The translations under genes and the position numbers were made by a program. Positions 34,760 to 45,799 of a stretch of 64,000 bases of DNA are shown here, piece by piece. Source of the DNA: Dryococelus australis (Eukaryota; Arthropoda; Insecta; Phasmatodea; Phasmatidae); contig CM057009.1 of the NCBI GenBank assembly GCA_029891345.1, positions 285,520,966 through 285,584,965 of the forward strand, given 5' to 3'. Below the pieces are notes generated by a model. It saw only the letters and a program-made list of their open reading frames with translations. It was not told the DNA's origin and searched no databases. The stretch's first letter is position 1; the number at the start of each line of letters is the position of its first letter.

Positions 34760-35690
34760 CTATTAGCCAGTGAATGGAAACAGAAATGTATGCAACAGAT
34801 GATGGATAAGTGGCGTGTTGTCAACAACTGCTTAATATCACGGGCACATGTAAACAGTGAAATGTGGTGTGCTTATGTTCCTGCCACAACGCGCAATGCA
34901 GTTCTCGGCTACATACATGTCAGTGAGCTGGCAGGACATCAAGGGACAAATCAGACACAGAATAACATTACCCAGCACTCTCATTGGCCCGGCATGATCA
35001 TACATACTAGGGCGTTCGTATGCTAGTGCGTAAAAATTAAATACTACAAAAGCAGACGACAAGAATGACTCCAACAACAGAATGCCAGAGAGACGATAGA
35101 ACTATTAGAAACTGTGGTAATAGATCTCACGAGATTCTATCTATGAACAAGATTAATTTGAAACAGAGACAATAGATCTGATGGGAACCTATCGAGGAAA
35201 GAAATTCATCTTGGTCGTGACAGATTTATTTTCCCGCTGGGTTGAGGCTGACCCACTCTCCAATGCACAAGCCTGTACAGTGGGGAAAACATTACACAAC
35301 AAATTCTTTATGAGCTGTGTCTATCCACGTGTATAATTATGTGGCAACAGCACACAGTTCACGGGATGTGTGGAGAGATTTGTGTACCAATGAGGCATAA
35401 CACACTATAAAACAGCAATCTACCATTCATGGCTAAACTCTACTGAATTCAATAATCAAGACTTGAAAACACAACTGTGTTTGCGCGTAGATGAGGATCA
35501 CGATTCCTTGGCCGAGAACCTGCTTACTGCTCTGTTTACGCTCCACCGCAGTATGAACCAGGCAACCAGCAAAACACCGGCACAGATGCTGCAGGGGCAT
35601 TACCACCCCCCTCCACAACACAACCAACCGGCGAATTCCACAGCAGGACACAAGAGTGCAACAAAAAAATAGGAAAGACCTCCCGCAAAA
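34760..35690 (+). pseudogene. Gypsy-C integrase (decayed)
   Basis: The zinc-binding start appears near 34905-34995 with HVSELAGHQGTNQTQ and HWPGM. The core begins near 35170 with IDLMGTYRGKKFILVVTDLF (first catalytic Asp), then CGNSTQFTG near 35341, where the second Asp of the DNGTQF block is lost. It ends with MNQATSKTPAQMLQG near 35550-35595. Stops and shifts throughout. Confidence 0.85.
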
Positions 35691-35696
35691 TGTATT

Positions 35697-38404
35697 TGGA
35701 TCCAATGTTTCCAACACGAAGAGGATCTCATTACTAATTTTCTCTTTTGGTATGGTCAGGGATACTTGCTAAAAATGCTAACGGGATACCAAAATTAGCC
35801 AAATTATTTTGTCGGCCACAACATTTTCGAATACGATTTTAAAATTATATCGACACGATTGTGGGTTCTAAAAATGCAATGCGAAATAAAAGCATTCGTA
35901 ACCCTCGGAAAATAGGCCACTGCTTCACTTACTCGTTTTCACCGCGACAGTATCATATTCGATACATTATTGATCTACAAAAATGCATTGACCAGCCAAA
36001 TTTTGCCCCTAGGGAACCTGTCTAAAAACTATCTGAGCCAAAAGTTTAGAAAAATCGATTTGAACTCGGTGCTCATGCGTATTGATTATATTCTCGGCAA
36101 CACCATCACAGCCGATGTGTTTCGGGAAAAGTGCAGGAGAAATATATTTCACATCGACCCCTACAACAAAGACACGTTCGATGCCATGAATACTTAGTAC
36201 ACAAACATGCAATTGCATCGGACTGAGTACATAGGCAGTAGCATTTCGTGGAAATTTAAGGGCGAAACAAACACAGACTATATTGTTTTCGACCACATGG
36301 AATAGTCTTTAATTTACGAAAGGGATTGTGGGGCCGTGGTCGGATTTAACAACAAGTTTAATATGGCAATTTTCACCAACCAGTTGGCCAATCTCTTCAA
36401 CTGTGTTTAACTGTTCGGTGAGTGCCATTTCTCGCCAGATTGCGAACGTATTCCTGTATCATGCACTATCTTTTCGTATGTTACCAGGATACCAGAACAA
36501 CGCTTCTGTTTTACTGGCTGGGCCTGATCTGAAATGTTGGTAACTCGCCGAAAGAACATATGCGATGGAGGTTAGACAAATTTACACCTAACCAAAGTTC
36601 AAGTACACGAAAAAAGAATATCGAGGAGCCATAGTTGTTGCGAACCACTGTCTTTTTTGGAATTTTTCAATACTATGTCAATTTTTTTCTACCTAAACAT
36701 CATCATCAACAAACGACTTTCCAGATCGACCATCGGCTGCTGCTATGCCAAAGTATTGAATCTCATATTCGAAAACCCTACAATATCCCGCGATTCTTTC
36801 GACGAAATTCTGAGGAACGATGTGATTGTTTTGTATGTGACAGAAGACGAAAACCAAAATTATTCGGAGTATGTAGACCTGATGTATTGCGGCCAGACCA
36901 TTGGGAGAGTAATACGTTCTATCACGGAACTAAAGTTGTTGGCTCACGATACTTTCATTCTGATTCGTTTACTCTCATATACCAAAACTCCATTCACTTT
37001 AAACTTTATAGTCTCTTTACTCGACTTTAGGAAAACCGTAAAGAAAAAAAAATCTCTAAGGTCTGAAATGCAAAAAAAAAAAAAAAAAAGTCTCTGAAGA
37101 GAGGATTCAAAACAAAAAACTAGAGTACTTTGGTGTTGTATGCGAAGCAACTTTCGCTTAAAATTATGGTCAACTCGACCTACGGGTTTTTCGACACTAT
37201 ATTTCAAGTTCGTCAGCATTCCTGTAACAATAGGTACAACGATGTTTACACAGAAACTTTTCATACATTTATGTCGAGTTACACCCATACAGTATCTACT
37301 GCACGCGATTTGCGATCACAAAGAAACTATAAACAACCTGATGGAAAAGGAGCTCATGCAGTTTGTATATTGCATTCGCCAATAAGCCTGTGTTACCTAC
37401 TCTAATTATGAAACGAATAAAAAAACTGATAGTACCCGATGAGGTGAAACTCTGTGCGGTTGTTCGCAAAATTCCGTGAGAATATCGCGCAATGGTCTTT
37501 GATGCAGATACCCATGGGTACCAGTTTACAAATATTTGGAAATTGGACAGTATCAGGTTTATTGAGCATATAAATGAGGAAATGAAACATAGACAACAGA
37601 AAGTGCATTGTTCTCGAAGGCACCGAGATACTACCATCCATTTCACTGGTGAAGAAAAAGTTCTTGCATTTGACAAAACTGATTGATTATGATGCATTTT
37701 ATAGTGATCTGAACCAAGATGTGTTGAAACTTTGTTCTGTTGTACATAAAGATTATGAGCGTAGTGCATCGTGTTTCGTGAAACGAATCTACAACTTTGT
37801 TCCTGCACTTGCCTTCTTGGTTGCGAATATAAACAAAATAACCAACTATTATAAATTGAAGAAATTTATTAATTTTGAAAAAAGTAATGTTTGCACTTAA
37901 AACTACCTCTATTTAGTAAACCAGACGGAATTGTACAAAAATGTTAAGTTGGATAGACCTAAGTACTTGTTTGCACATGAAAGGTACATTGATAGTCTTG
38001 GTTCTTCATACATTGGCCATAAGAATACGGTGCTCTTGTACGAACCCAAAGAGTTTCAAGCAGATTGGTACTTGATGTTGGAAAAGTATTCCAAATTACT
38101 GCCGAGACAAAAAATAAACAACATGCCATGGCCCAAAATGTATCAGATTTATTATGGCAAATATCTACACAATCACGCCAAAGTCATACACACAATTTTG
38201 AATGCTGCCTTACATCAGACGTCCATAAAAACCTATACAAAGATGGTCAACGATTTGTTTAAAAAATGGTTTGAAAGTTATAAATGTTATCTGACAGGCT
38301 ACGAAGTGCAGTTGGATATTGCAAATGGGAGATTTCCAAAAGAATTCAGTGACTTTCATTTACGATATGTCATTCATAGATCATGTAAAATTAATTGTAA
38401 AAAT
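35697..38404 (+). pseudogene. Family B DNA polymerase (viral type), broken
   Basis: Replicative DNA polymerase of the RNA-primed family B, as in large double-stranded DNA viruses. Motifs occur in order over 2.7 kb. Exo II is VGHNIFEYDF (35812-35841), followed by GNLSKNYLSQKFRKIDL. Motif A is VVGFNNKFNMAIF (36337-36375), with the catalytic Asp replaced by Gly. Motif B is KIMVNSTYGF (37159-37188). Motif C region is DADTHGYQF (37501-37527), with the second Asp replaced by His. A long thumb-like C-terminal part (37931-38404) follows. Stops and at least three frameshifts break it. The start with Exo I is missing; the gene is cut where Gypsy-C ends. Which virus family is open. It differs from protein-primed Polinton polymerases in motif B. 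Confidence 0.82.
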
Positions 38405-38576
38405 AAATAAATAACTTTATTTTTTATAAAAAATATAAACGATACTGTACATATGAAATTTTTTAAATTGGAAGTACTACATCTGGCTTGACTTGATCAC
38501 CCCTTAGACAAACCCACATTTACCACATGGTTGATAATCAATTTTGAGTAATTCCTCTGTGAAGGTTCCATTTGTA

Positions 38577-39462
38577 TTAGTTTTTTTTCAAGTTCACAAC
38601 AAAAACACATATGTCGAAAAACTCACAGTTGATAGACATAATGACTGCATCACTGATGGATGTGTCAAATGCACTATTGATGGATGTGTTGGTTAGACAG
38701 GTATTGACTGCATTGTACACAGCCTCGCTGTTGAGGAAAATGTCAACTGTGTTGTCCATAGCCTCCTTGTTGAGGAGTGCGTTGAATGTGTTGTCCACAG
38801 CCTCGCTATTGATGAATGTGTTGCCTGCATTGTCCACAAACTCAGTGTTGACAGATGTGTTGACTGCATTGTCCACAACCTCGCCATTGATGGATGTGTT
38901 GACTGTGTTGTCCATAGCCTTACTGTTAAGGAACATGTCGACTGTGTTGTCCACAGCCTTGCTGTTAAGGAATGTGTCGACTGAATTGTCCACAGCCTTA
39001 CTGTTGAGGAACGTGTCGACTTCATTATCCATAGCCTCACTGTCGAGGAACGTGTCTACTGCATTGTCCACACCCTCACCATTATGGATGTTTTGATTGT
39101 GTTGTCCACAACTTTACCATTGACAGATGTGCTGACTGCATTGTTCATAACCTCACGATTGATGGATGGGTTGACTGTGTTCTCCACAGCCTCGCCTTTT
39201 TGATGGATGTGTTGACTGCATTGTCCACAACCTCATCATCGATGGACATGGGGATATAGACTCCATTGTCATTCACCACTTCATGTTTGATTAATGTGAT
39301 ATTCACAGTCAAACATCCCGCATCTGCCAACCCCTTCTGCAAAACTTCGTCCATCGCGGTCGAATGAGTCTCATCCAGTCGTCCTTCTTGCAATTGTATA
39401 AACTTTAATAAATTAAAGTACAAAAGTGTTGGTATCCGAATGCGACAATTCATTCTTGGCAC
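38577..39462 (-). pseudogene. MADF-end-like protein with 13-residue tandem repeats
   Basis: Reading down the minus strand, the first 40 residues include PTLLYFNLLKFIQLQEGRLD, resembling the end of MADF (Myb/SANT-like DNA-binding) domains, where a PxLWYF motif leads into a helix. A spacer follows, then about 14 copies of a 13-residue unit of the form DNxVDTFLNSEAV (39 bp each) from about 39250 to 38690. A frameshift near 39185 moves the repeats between frames, although they stay coherent. The first half of the MADF domain lies in the next item upstream. Function unknown. Confidence 0.5.
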
Positions 39463-39514
39463 ATTTTATTTTTTAAACTTCAGTAACTAGGAATCACATC
39501 GATACTTCATCCGT

Positions 39515-39712
39515 CTACTTACTGTTTGTCAATATCACGTTCTCCATAGACCATGGTAAATAAAGTAATTCTCGAAATCCTTTATACCTCGAACTTCTGG
39601 ATTTGTACACCTGTTTGTTTCTATTCCACAAAGATTCGTGTTTTCTGTAAACGTGAATAAAATCACTTACATAGTCCTTGTGAAGATACCATTTGGAATC
39701 CATATCTTCCAC
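39515..39712 (-). pseudogene. MADF-like domain, N-terminal half
   Basis: A 65-residue frame with DFIHVYRKHESLWNRN followed by YKSRSSRYKGFREL. The pattern of a first helix, a conserved LW and then a K/R-rich second helix ending in W or F is that of the MADF domain (DNA-binding, often in transcription factors and transposon-derived genes). The frame ends at a stop just after a GTAAGT. The second half of such a domain begins about 60 bp downstream. The likely full item is one gene, but the joining frame is not conserved. Confidence 0.5.
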
Positions 39713-39916
39713 TCAGTAGACAGTGCTGACTCCTGATTTTTCGAGGTATTAGTGCCTCGGGAACTGTGGTAGCGTTAACATACCTGGTGCTGTAAGAGAG
39801 TAATTATTTTACTTCTCTCATCTCCCCTCTCTCTTCTTTCTTATAAATTTTTCTTTACTTTTTATCAACTGATATATGTATAGCTTCTTGTAAGTAAAAA
39901 AATATTCTCTTCAAGC

Positions 39917-40475
39917 CATGAACTGCAATTGGGTGGATGTAGAGACCCTATGGGTGGAACGGAAAGATTATTACGCCTCATTCGATATATGTATTAAATG
40001 GGCAAGTATAAATTGGAGTCATTCGTGTATTTACCAACTATATCCACCACAATTGGCTACATTTTATGAATAAAGAAATATTTTGGCAAACCACAACATT
40101 GTGACTGCCAATCATATTAAACATTTACCTTCGTCATTCACAATGCAATACATTTGTGACAATAACATTTTCATTGTCATTTTTAACTTCGATAGTATTT
40201 CTTTACACGATAAGAAAATGTATAAATCAAATTCAGAGAAGCAAATTATGATTTAGATGAAGATCAAATCTAGCAAAAGATGACAGACTTGTTTGCGCTG
40301 GAATATTCGACTGATGTTATGAAATTGCGGGATTGTGAACCCATTTACGCCATTAAAAATAATTAAGGTGCTTATTCCAATCCATTTATCATTTTGAACC
40401 CATTGAAACAGGACGAATGCCAAATAAAACATTTAAAATAAATTGCTGCTGATATGAAGAGTATGGAAAAATAAT
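39917..40475 (+). pseudogene. Unknown broken gene, viral neighbourhood
   Basis: A coherent reading starts at the ATG at 39917 (MNCNWVDVETLWVERKDYY), passes a stop near 40070, continues with ICDNNIFIVIFNF near 40150-40190, shifts frame near 40240 and goes on with LFALEYSTDVMKLRDCEPIY and two more stops to 40475. It is about 180 codons with Asn/Ile-rich composition like the polymerase remnant next door. No domain recognised. Confidence 0.45.
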
Positions 40476-40549
40476 AAAAAAAAAATGGCTGAAAGACCCA
40501 CCATTGTGTTTTTTTTTATTTGTAACCCATTCCCAACTATAAATAAATG

Positions 40550-41420
40550 AACGATTTCAGTAGCTGGCATAACAAAGTGTGCAGTAGAGTAGGAAGGATG
40601 AGGGCTACCATCTCGAACATGTTCTTTGCAGCAATTTTGTTGTTTTGCCCAAAAATATCTGTGTGCAGAAAGTACCATTTTGTTCGCCGACGAGTACATC
40701 AGAAGAATCGTCCACAGTGAAGGTGATTGATGATAATTCATTTTTGGTGCAGCAGAAGCAGGTCATCAAAGAAGAATGATATTTTGTATTTGTCAAATTC
40801 CTATGGCAAGGGTATGTAGAAGTTACTTTCGAAGGCCTTTTTTCATCATGGGCATCACTTCAACATCACAAGTAATCGTTATTCTGTGGAAAAGTCTCAA
40901 ACACAAGACAATAAGTTGATGTGTACCAATTCGACCGATGGAAAAGACATTCTCATCAACATGTATAGTGGGGAATACAATGTAACAAAGTAATTACATA
41001 TTATATCGTTATTGTAAAAAGGAATATTATTGTAAATTATAAAATGTTGTATATGTAAATGTAACAAAAATAAATAAATGTAGTTGAATGTATTTGTTTC
41101 TTTTTTTTTTTTTTTGTGTATAAGACTCCAAATAAATATATGGGAAGTTTGCAGAGTTTTCAAAACAATAACAATTTAAATGGTGTAAATTTTAAAAAGG
41201 GGTCTTTTGAAATTTCAGAAGATGACAATCCGAAATTTTCTTCCTAAATTCTAACATGGTAAAATTAATTGATTATAAAAATATTTACAATTTTACAAAA
41301 TTTATCATCTTTGAATGTATACTTGTTTTCTAAACTGTACGGAAAAACTTCTGGATAATTTATATCATGAGAAGGCAAGAAAAAATGGATATGGGATTAA
41401 CCCTACTAAACAAAGATTCT
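40550..41420. other. Weak coding traces, nothing callable
   Basis: Short frames near 40590-40770 on the plus strand alternate in protein-like fashion, but no single one is convincing. AT-rich with T-runs near 41100. Confidence 0.3.
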
Positions 41421-41429
41421 TAATCATAT

Positions 41430-42175
41430 CACAACGTTTACACAAATTCTAAACAAAATATGCGATTTCTAAACATTCTAACATTGGCCTATTGGCAAAC
41501 GACCCACACCCCATTATTTGTGCACTAAACCAGATTGCACTCAACCATTTCATTTTTTATATGATATGGATTCAGATTCCTGCAGGAAAATTGCCGACAT
41601 AGCGGAAATCGAATCAGAAAATAGACTAATATTTCTAAATCTACACGAATTCAAGTCACTTAAAGTTTCTCTACATCGTTCGAGATTTAATAATACCGAC
41701 GTATTGTTTAAATACAAAAATTACATAATGGCCATCGCATCGAATTCATTAAAAAAATTGCCAAAATAATTAATAGTTTTGACAAAATACCCTATAATAG
41801 CAAAACTGGATTTGCGAAATTGCAAAAAATTTACAATCTCATTCGGCTGTATAGTTAGCCTGGTTGATGTGGGATGTGGGCTCTAATTCGGGTCATTGTG
41901 TAAAATATGATTTTGGAGGATGTGTGGTTTTCGTGATGAAAAACATGAGCGTAAATAATTCGATTATGAAATTAAAAAACGTGGTGACTTTACAATTATT
42001 GTAAAGAGACCACATTATTATTGATGCCCGCAGACACCCAAATCGATTGTGATATTGCCGATGGGTTGGTTTGGTGCATAGAAAACTACCACGAATTAAA
42101 GTTGGTGGATCCTAGAATTGTTCATGTAAAAGCTATCAATAAAATGCGAAATTCGTTAAACTTGAACAATTAATT
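41430..42175 (+). pseudogene. Unknown broken gene, viral neighbourhood
   Basis: Protein-like pieces follow one another in shifting frames: the 84-residue frame at 41518-41769 (with IAEIESENRLIFLNLHEF), then VGSNSGHCVKYDFGGCVVFV near 41870-41930, and IDCDIADGLVWCIENYHELK near 42040-42100. Together they suggest a protein of about 230 residues. No family recognised. Confidence 0.4.
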
Positions 42176-42289
42176 AAATAATTACTTTGCGACACTTACA
42201 CATTTTCTAATTTTCATTTCTTTCATAACATTTGCAAACAATTTGTCCATGTTTTGGTGACGAATTTGGCGATGTTTAAAAACCAATTG

Positions 42290-42730
42290 ACCAAATACAC
42301 ACCAATTTTTTTGTCAGCTGGATTAAAAGACACATAAGGAAAACCAACTAAATAAACAAGTTGCAGGTTTTTCATACACAAAGTGATCACCATATAGTTC
42401 TGTGTATCAATACAATATGTACAGGAGATCAAAATATGAAGCGATATTCCAAACGACTAGGTTGAATAAAACACCATGATTTATTATTAATGAAAACCCT
42501 AAAATTTATGTTAATGCAAACAATAATGATGATTTTATGGTCACTGCATCTTTATACAAACCTTCGGTGAACGAACAATTTCCATCAAATGCCGAATATA
42601 TGTATAGTGCGATTGATGGTCGACATTATGTCATAAACCTCTCGTCCTTCATTGGGATTCCAGAGAGTTCTGCCAATTACTAGGATAAACGCCCGAACGT
42701 TAATTTTAATTTGAAAGAACACAATCAATA
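42290..42730 (+). pseudogene. Unknown broken gene, viral neighbourhood
   Basis: A plus-strand frame reads continuously, apart from three in-frame stops, from about 42370 to 42730, with YQYNMYRRSKYEAIF, INENPKIYVNANNNDDFMV and GRHYVINLSSFIGIPE. An overlapping minus-strand frame (42432-42223) exists but is less coherent. Product unknown. Confidence 0.4.
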
Positions 42731-43086
42731 ATGAATAAAATAAAAGGAAACTCATATAAAATAACTTAACGAGATGCACCCTGTTTTCTATTTGGTACAT
42801 TCGGGTAAATAGGGTATTTCAGAACCCAGTAAAGAGTACTTTTGTAAATAAAGGAAATAAATAATACTACAATATTTTTATCCATCTACCTAGGAGGACA
42901 GGAAAGTACGACTATCTGCTGCTTATCAAATTATAGGTGTATGATGATGAAATATATTAAAAAGATATTTTACGTATTACAAATAATGCCTTTTATAATC
43001 CCAATAATTTTTGGGTAAAAGAAACAAATAATTTTGAACTTTTTGTAAGGTGGTAATTTATGTTGTACTCGAAGGCACTCAATAAC

Positions 43087-43860
43087 AGTAAGACATGGCT
43101 GCTGCAGACATATTAGCAGCTGCTGAAAAGAGTTATACTTTTTTTTAATGTTTGATTTTAAATGCAAATGTTTCGAAAACTAAAAGTACTACAGGTACTG
43201 CTGCTGCTTCAAACACTAAAGATGAACATAAAGAGAAGCTATAATTGAGAATTTTTTTTTTACAAAAATCCGTCAATTGTCAAATATTAAAAAAAATGAT
43301 AATACCGATTCTTGTGACTACTGTGTTATGCAGATAACACAGATAATGACAATTATAAAAATCATAATAATATTGAAAACATTTTTTAAAAATATTTTTA
43401 TTATTTTCCTCTGCCAATATTTTTTACTCTATCTTTCTTGGTATATATAGTGTGGTATTCAAAGTGTTGTAGCAAACTTGTAGTTGGTGTAAGTAAAGGA
43501 ACAGACCAAAGCGCTCCAGATGGCTATGGAAATAAAGTCAACATTATCGCAGAGTCGACTGAAATGGCTTATAACAACAAATACAACGTCGGAAATAAGG
43601 ATGACGATTACTCAGTTGCGCTTTTCGTCGATTGACTGACGAAAAATGTTTTATCGTGTAATGAAGATGGATATTTCTGTACTTTTATAAGGAAATGTAT
43701 TGTAAAAAACTAAAAAAGTATGTGTAAACACAGATTGCGACATTTTCAAATTAGCCAAGGATCGACAATTACATCAAACGAAGTACTCGCTCGATGAACT
43801 CAATGACTTGTTACTTCTACCCACATAGGGTGAAGAACAGTGGCCGATTTAGAAAGTCTC
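43087..43860 (+). pseudogene. Short broken coding remnants
   Basis: Three small pieces: an Ala-rich frame from the ATG at 43098 (MAAADILAAAEKSY), the frame at 43438-43635 with GNKVNIIAESTEMAYNNKYN, and a piece near 43725-43830 with VCVNTDCDIFKLAKDR and DELNDLLLLPT. The Asn/Lys-rich, short, tightly packed pattern resembles a viral gene cluster, but none is recognised. Confidence 0.3.
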
Positions 43861-43869
43861 TCGATTTAA

Positions 43870-45640
43870 CTGTTATAAATTTATATAAAAGGTGCTATTA
43901 CAAATAATATATCTGATACAATAAATAAATGTATTGTTGTATTGGTGAAATATACAGTTATTCCAGAGATACGATCGAAACTGCGAGCAAATACAATCCT
44001 CTATCGATCACACTCATCAAGTATTCATTTTAGATGTGTAGAGTGTAAACTCTAATACTTGATCTGGATTCTATTCACTATAAGATTTCACTTGATTTGA
44101 CAAGATCATATCATTATTTGGAGTGAACTGGTCAGCAGTAGCCTGCACAACATGTAAGGCATCAGTGCACCAGCCTGTGTCGTGTGCACCTGTGTGTAGT
44201 GCATCAGTGCAGTGTCATAATATTGTGTTTTACTTTAAGGGACTTTTTATAATAATATGTTTGTGTAACAGCGTGTCTGTCAAGTGTGTGCTAAACTGTC
44301 CTTGTGACCACATGTGGTTGTTTATGTTTTGCTAGTGCAGTGTTCCAATGCAATGTTTGTATTTTTATGTCTTGTTTAATAAAGAACTCCCATGTATTAT
44401 ATATAAGGTAAGTGCCATGTACACAAATTGTGTGCATGACAATAGATATAGGAGGGTTATAATGTTGTACTGTGTTGTGATGACTGTTACGTGTTTGTAA
44501 ATAATCTGTGGCATTTTTCCTCACGTGCAATAATGTGCACCGTACCACATTAGGGTAAATAAAATTAATATTCCTGCACTGGAAATATTCAGTGAGGCCT
44601 CTAGATATTTATTTGGTAATATTTTATTTTAATTTTATGAGAGTTTTACAAGTGTCGACATAATCTAAATGCTGGCTAACTGAATCAAGGAGCAGAGGCC
44701 ATGGACTCAATATCACATCAATGGACTTGCCTGTAGCCTTAAGAAATGTGGGGTAAACAATACATATTTTATTTCTGAATGTTTTGTTAAATATACTATC
44801 AACTAAAATATAGATGAAAACTTATGATAGCAACACAACTGAATGTAGAGAGAAATCTGAAATACAAGAGACACATGCACTGTGTAAACATGCATGTTTT
44901 ATAAGTTAACGGCAAAGTATAAGGCCAAGTGGTATGGCAACAAAACAGTGCTTAATATAATAATTTAATTTCTTTAAAAATATTTTTTTTGCGAAGTTCT
45001 CAGTGTTTTACGTGATGTCTGGTCATTCTTGTCTCATTTCCATACAAATTCATTCTTCCTTTTAATCTTTGTTTTCGAATAACGGGACTATTGACGTCAT
45101 GTGGGAGGCTTGTGCACAGGCGGCCAGCTCCTGTGCTTAATTTCAGTAGTAGCATCATGGTAGACAGTGGGGTAGGTCATGCATGATTGCCTGCTCTGGG
45201 GGGCCTCAACTTTTGTACCAATCATGTAGCTGCAGTGTTAAATTCTAGATTACCGGAACATCTTTCTTTTTCTTTTCGCCCCGGAGCAAGAGCCGTCCCG
45301 CACCTAGGAGAGTTTGTTCACGGCCGAGCCATAATTTTTCATGTAACTCTAATGTAGGCTTCGCACTTTATTGTCTGCATCAGAGCTCTAATTGCTAAAG
45401 TGGAGAAGTACTTGTAACTGCCTTACACAAGGGCGAATAAACGAAACCATTATGTCAACTAAACTTTCGTGTGATCTCTTTATTGGTCGGTCTGGCCCCC
45501 ATAACCTATATCAAGTATTTTTCTTAAACATGTATGACAAATATTTTATGGCTTTAGGTGACCGAAACAACCCATTACGTAAGTACTGGTGTTATAGGGG
45601 AGGCCTACAGCTCCTAATAGATAAGGCATGAGGAGTGTAG
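43870..45640. other. LTR-like or promoter-like segment, no gene
   Basis: From about 45000 to 45520 there is a consensus CRE site (TGACGTCA, 45092-45099), a GC-rich stretch and AATAAA (45436-45441) about 40 bp before a possible end. This could be a retroelement LTR on the plus strand, but no partner copy or clear ends were found. The rest is featureless. Confidence 0.3.
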
Positions 45641-45799
45641 TTCATCAGAACTTCATCTTAGCGAAGCAGGAATAGTTGCTGCAGAAAATTGACGTCGGAC
45701 ACAAGGGAGGCCACACAACTGTCAGCCTTCATGACATCTGTTACTCTCGTACACTGCACTGGCACCCAAACCCGGTAAAGTTAACCTAATATCCTATAC

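Larger units (their letters stand above)
32960..35690 (+). mobile_element. Ty3/gypsy pol remnant (Gypsy-C)
   Basis: Colinear protease end, RT, RNase H and integrase on the plus strand, without gag or LTRs. It stops at about 35690, where the DNA polymerase gene begins. It is unrelated at the sequence level to Gypsy-A. The truncation at the viral junction could be a deletion or a rearrangement. Confidence 0.85.

Noticed and set aside
35697..38404. Polinton/Maverick polymerase
   Set aside because: Motif B reads KIMVNSTYGF, as in RNA-primed enzymes. No protein-primed signature and no neighbouring integrase of the Polinton type were seen.
38611..39096. Plus-strand frame through the 39-bp repeats
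   Set aside because: Any 39-bp (13-codon) repeat stays open in several frames. The minus-strand frame continues into a non-repetitive MADF-like start, so it is preferred.
38640..39250. CRISPR-like array
   Set aside because: Units are directly adjacent without unique spacers and drift in sequence, and the setting is eukaryotic. The same applies to 23240-23900.
42223..42432. Minus-strand 69-residue frame
   Set aside because: Overlaps a plus-strand reading that continues coherently for another 300 bp. Not certain, but the plus reading is better supported.
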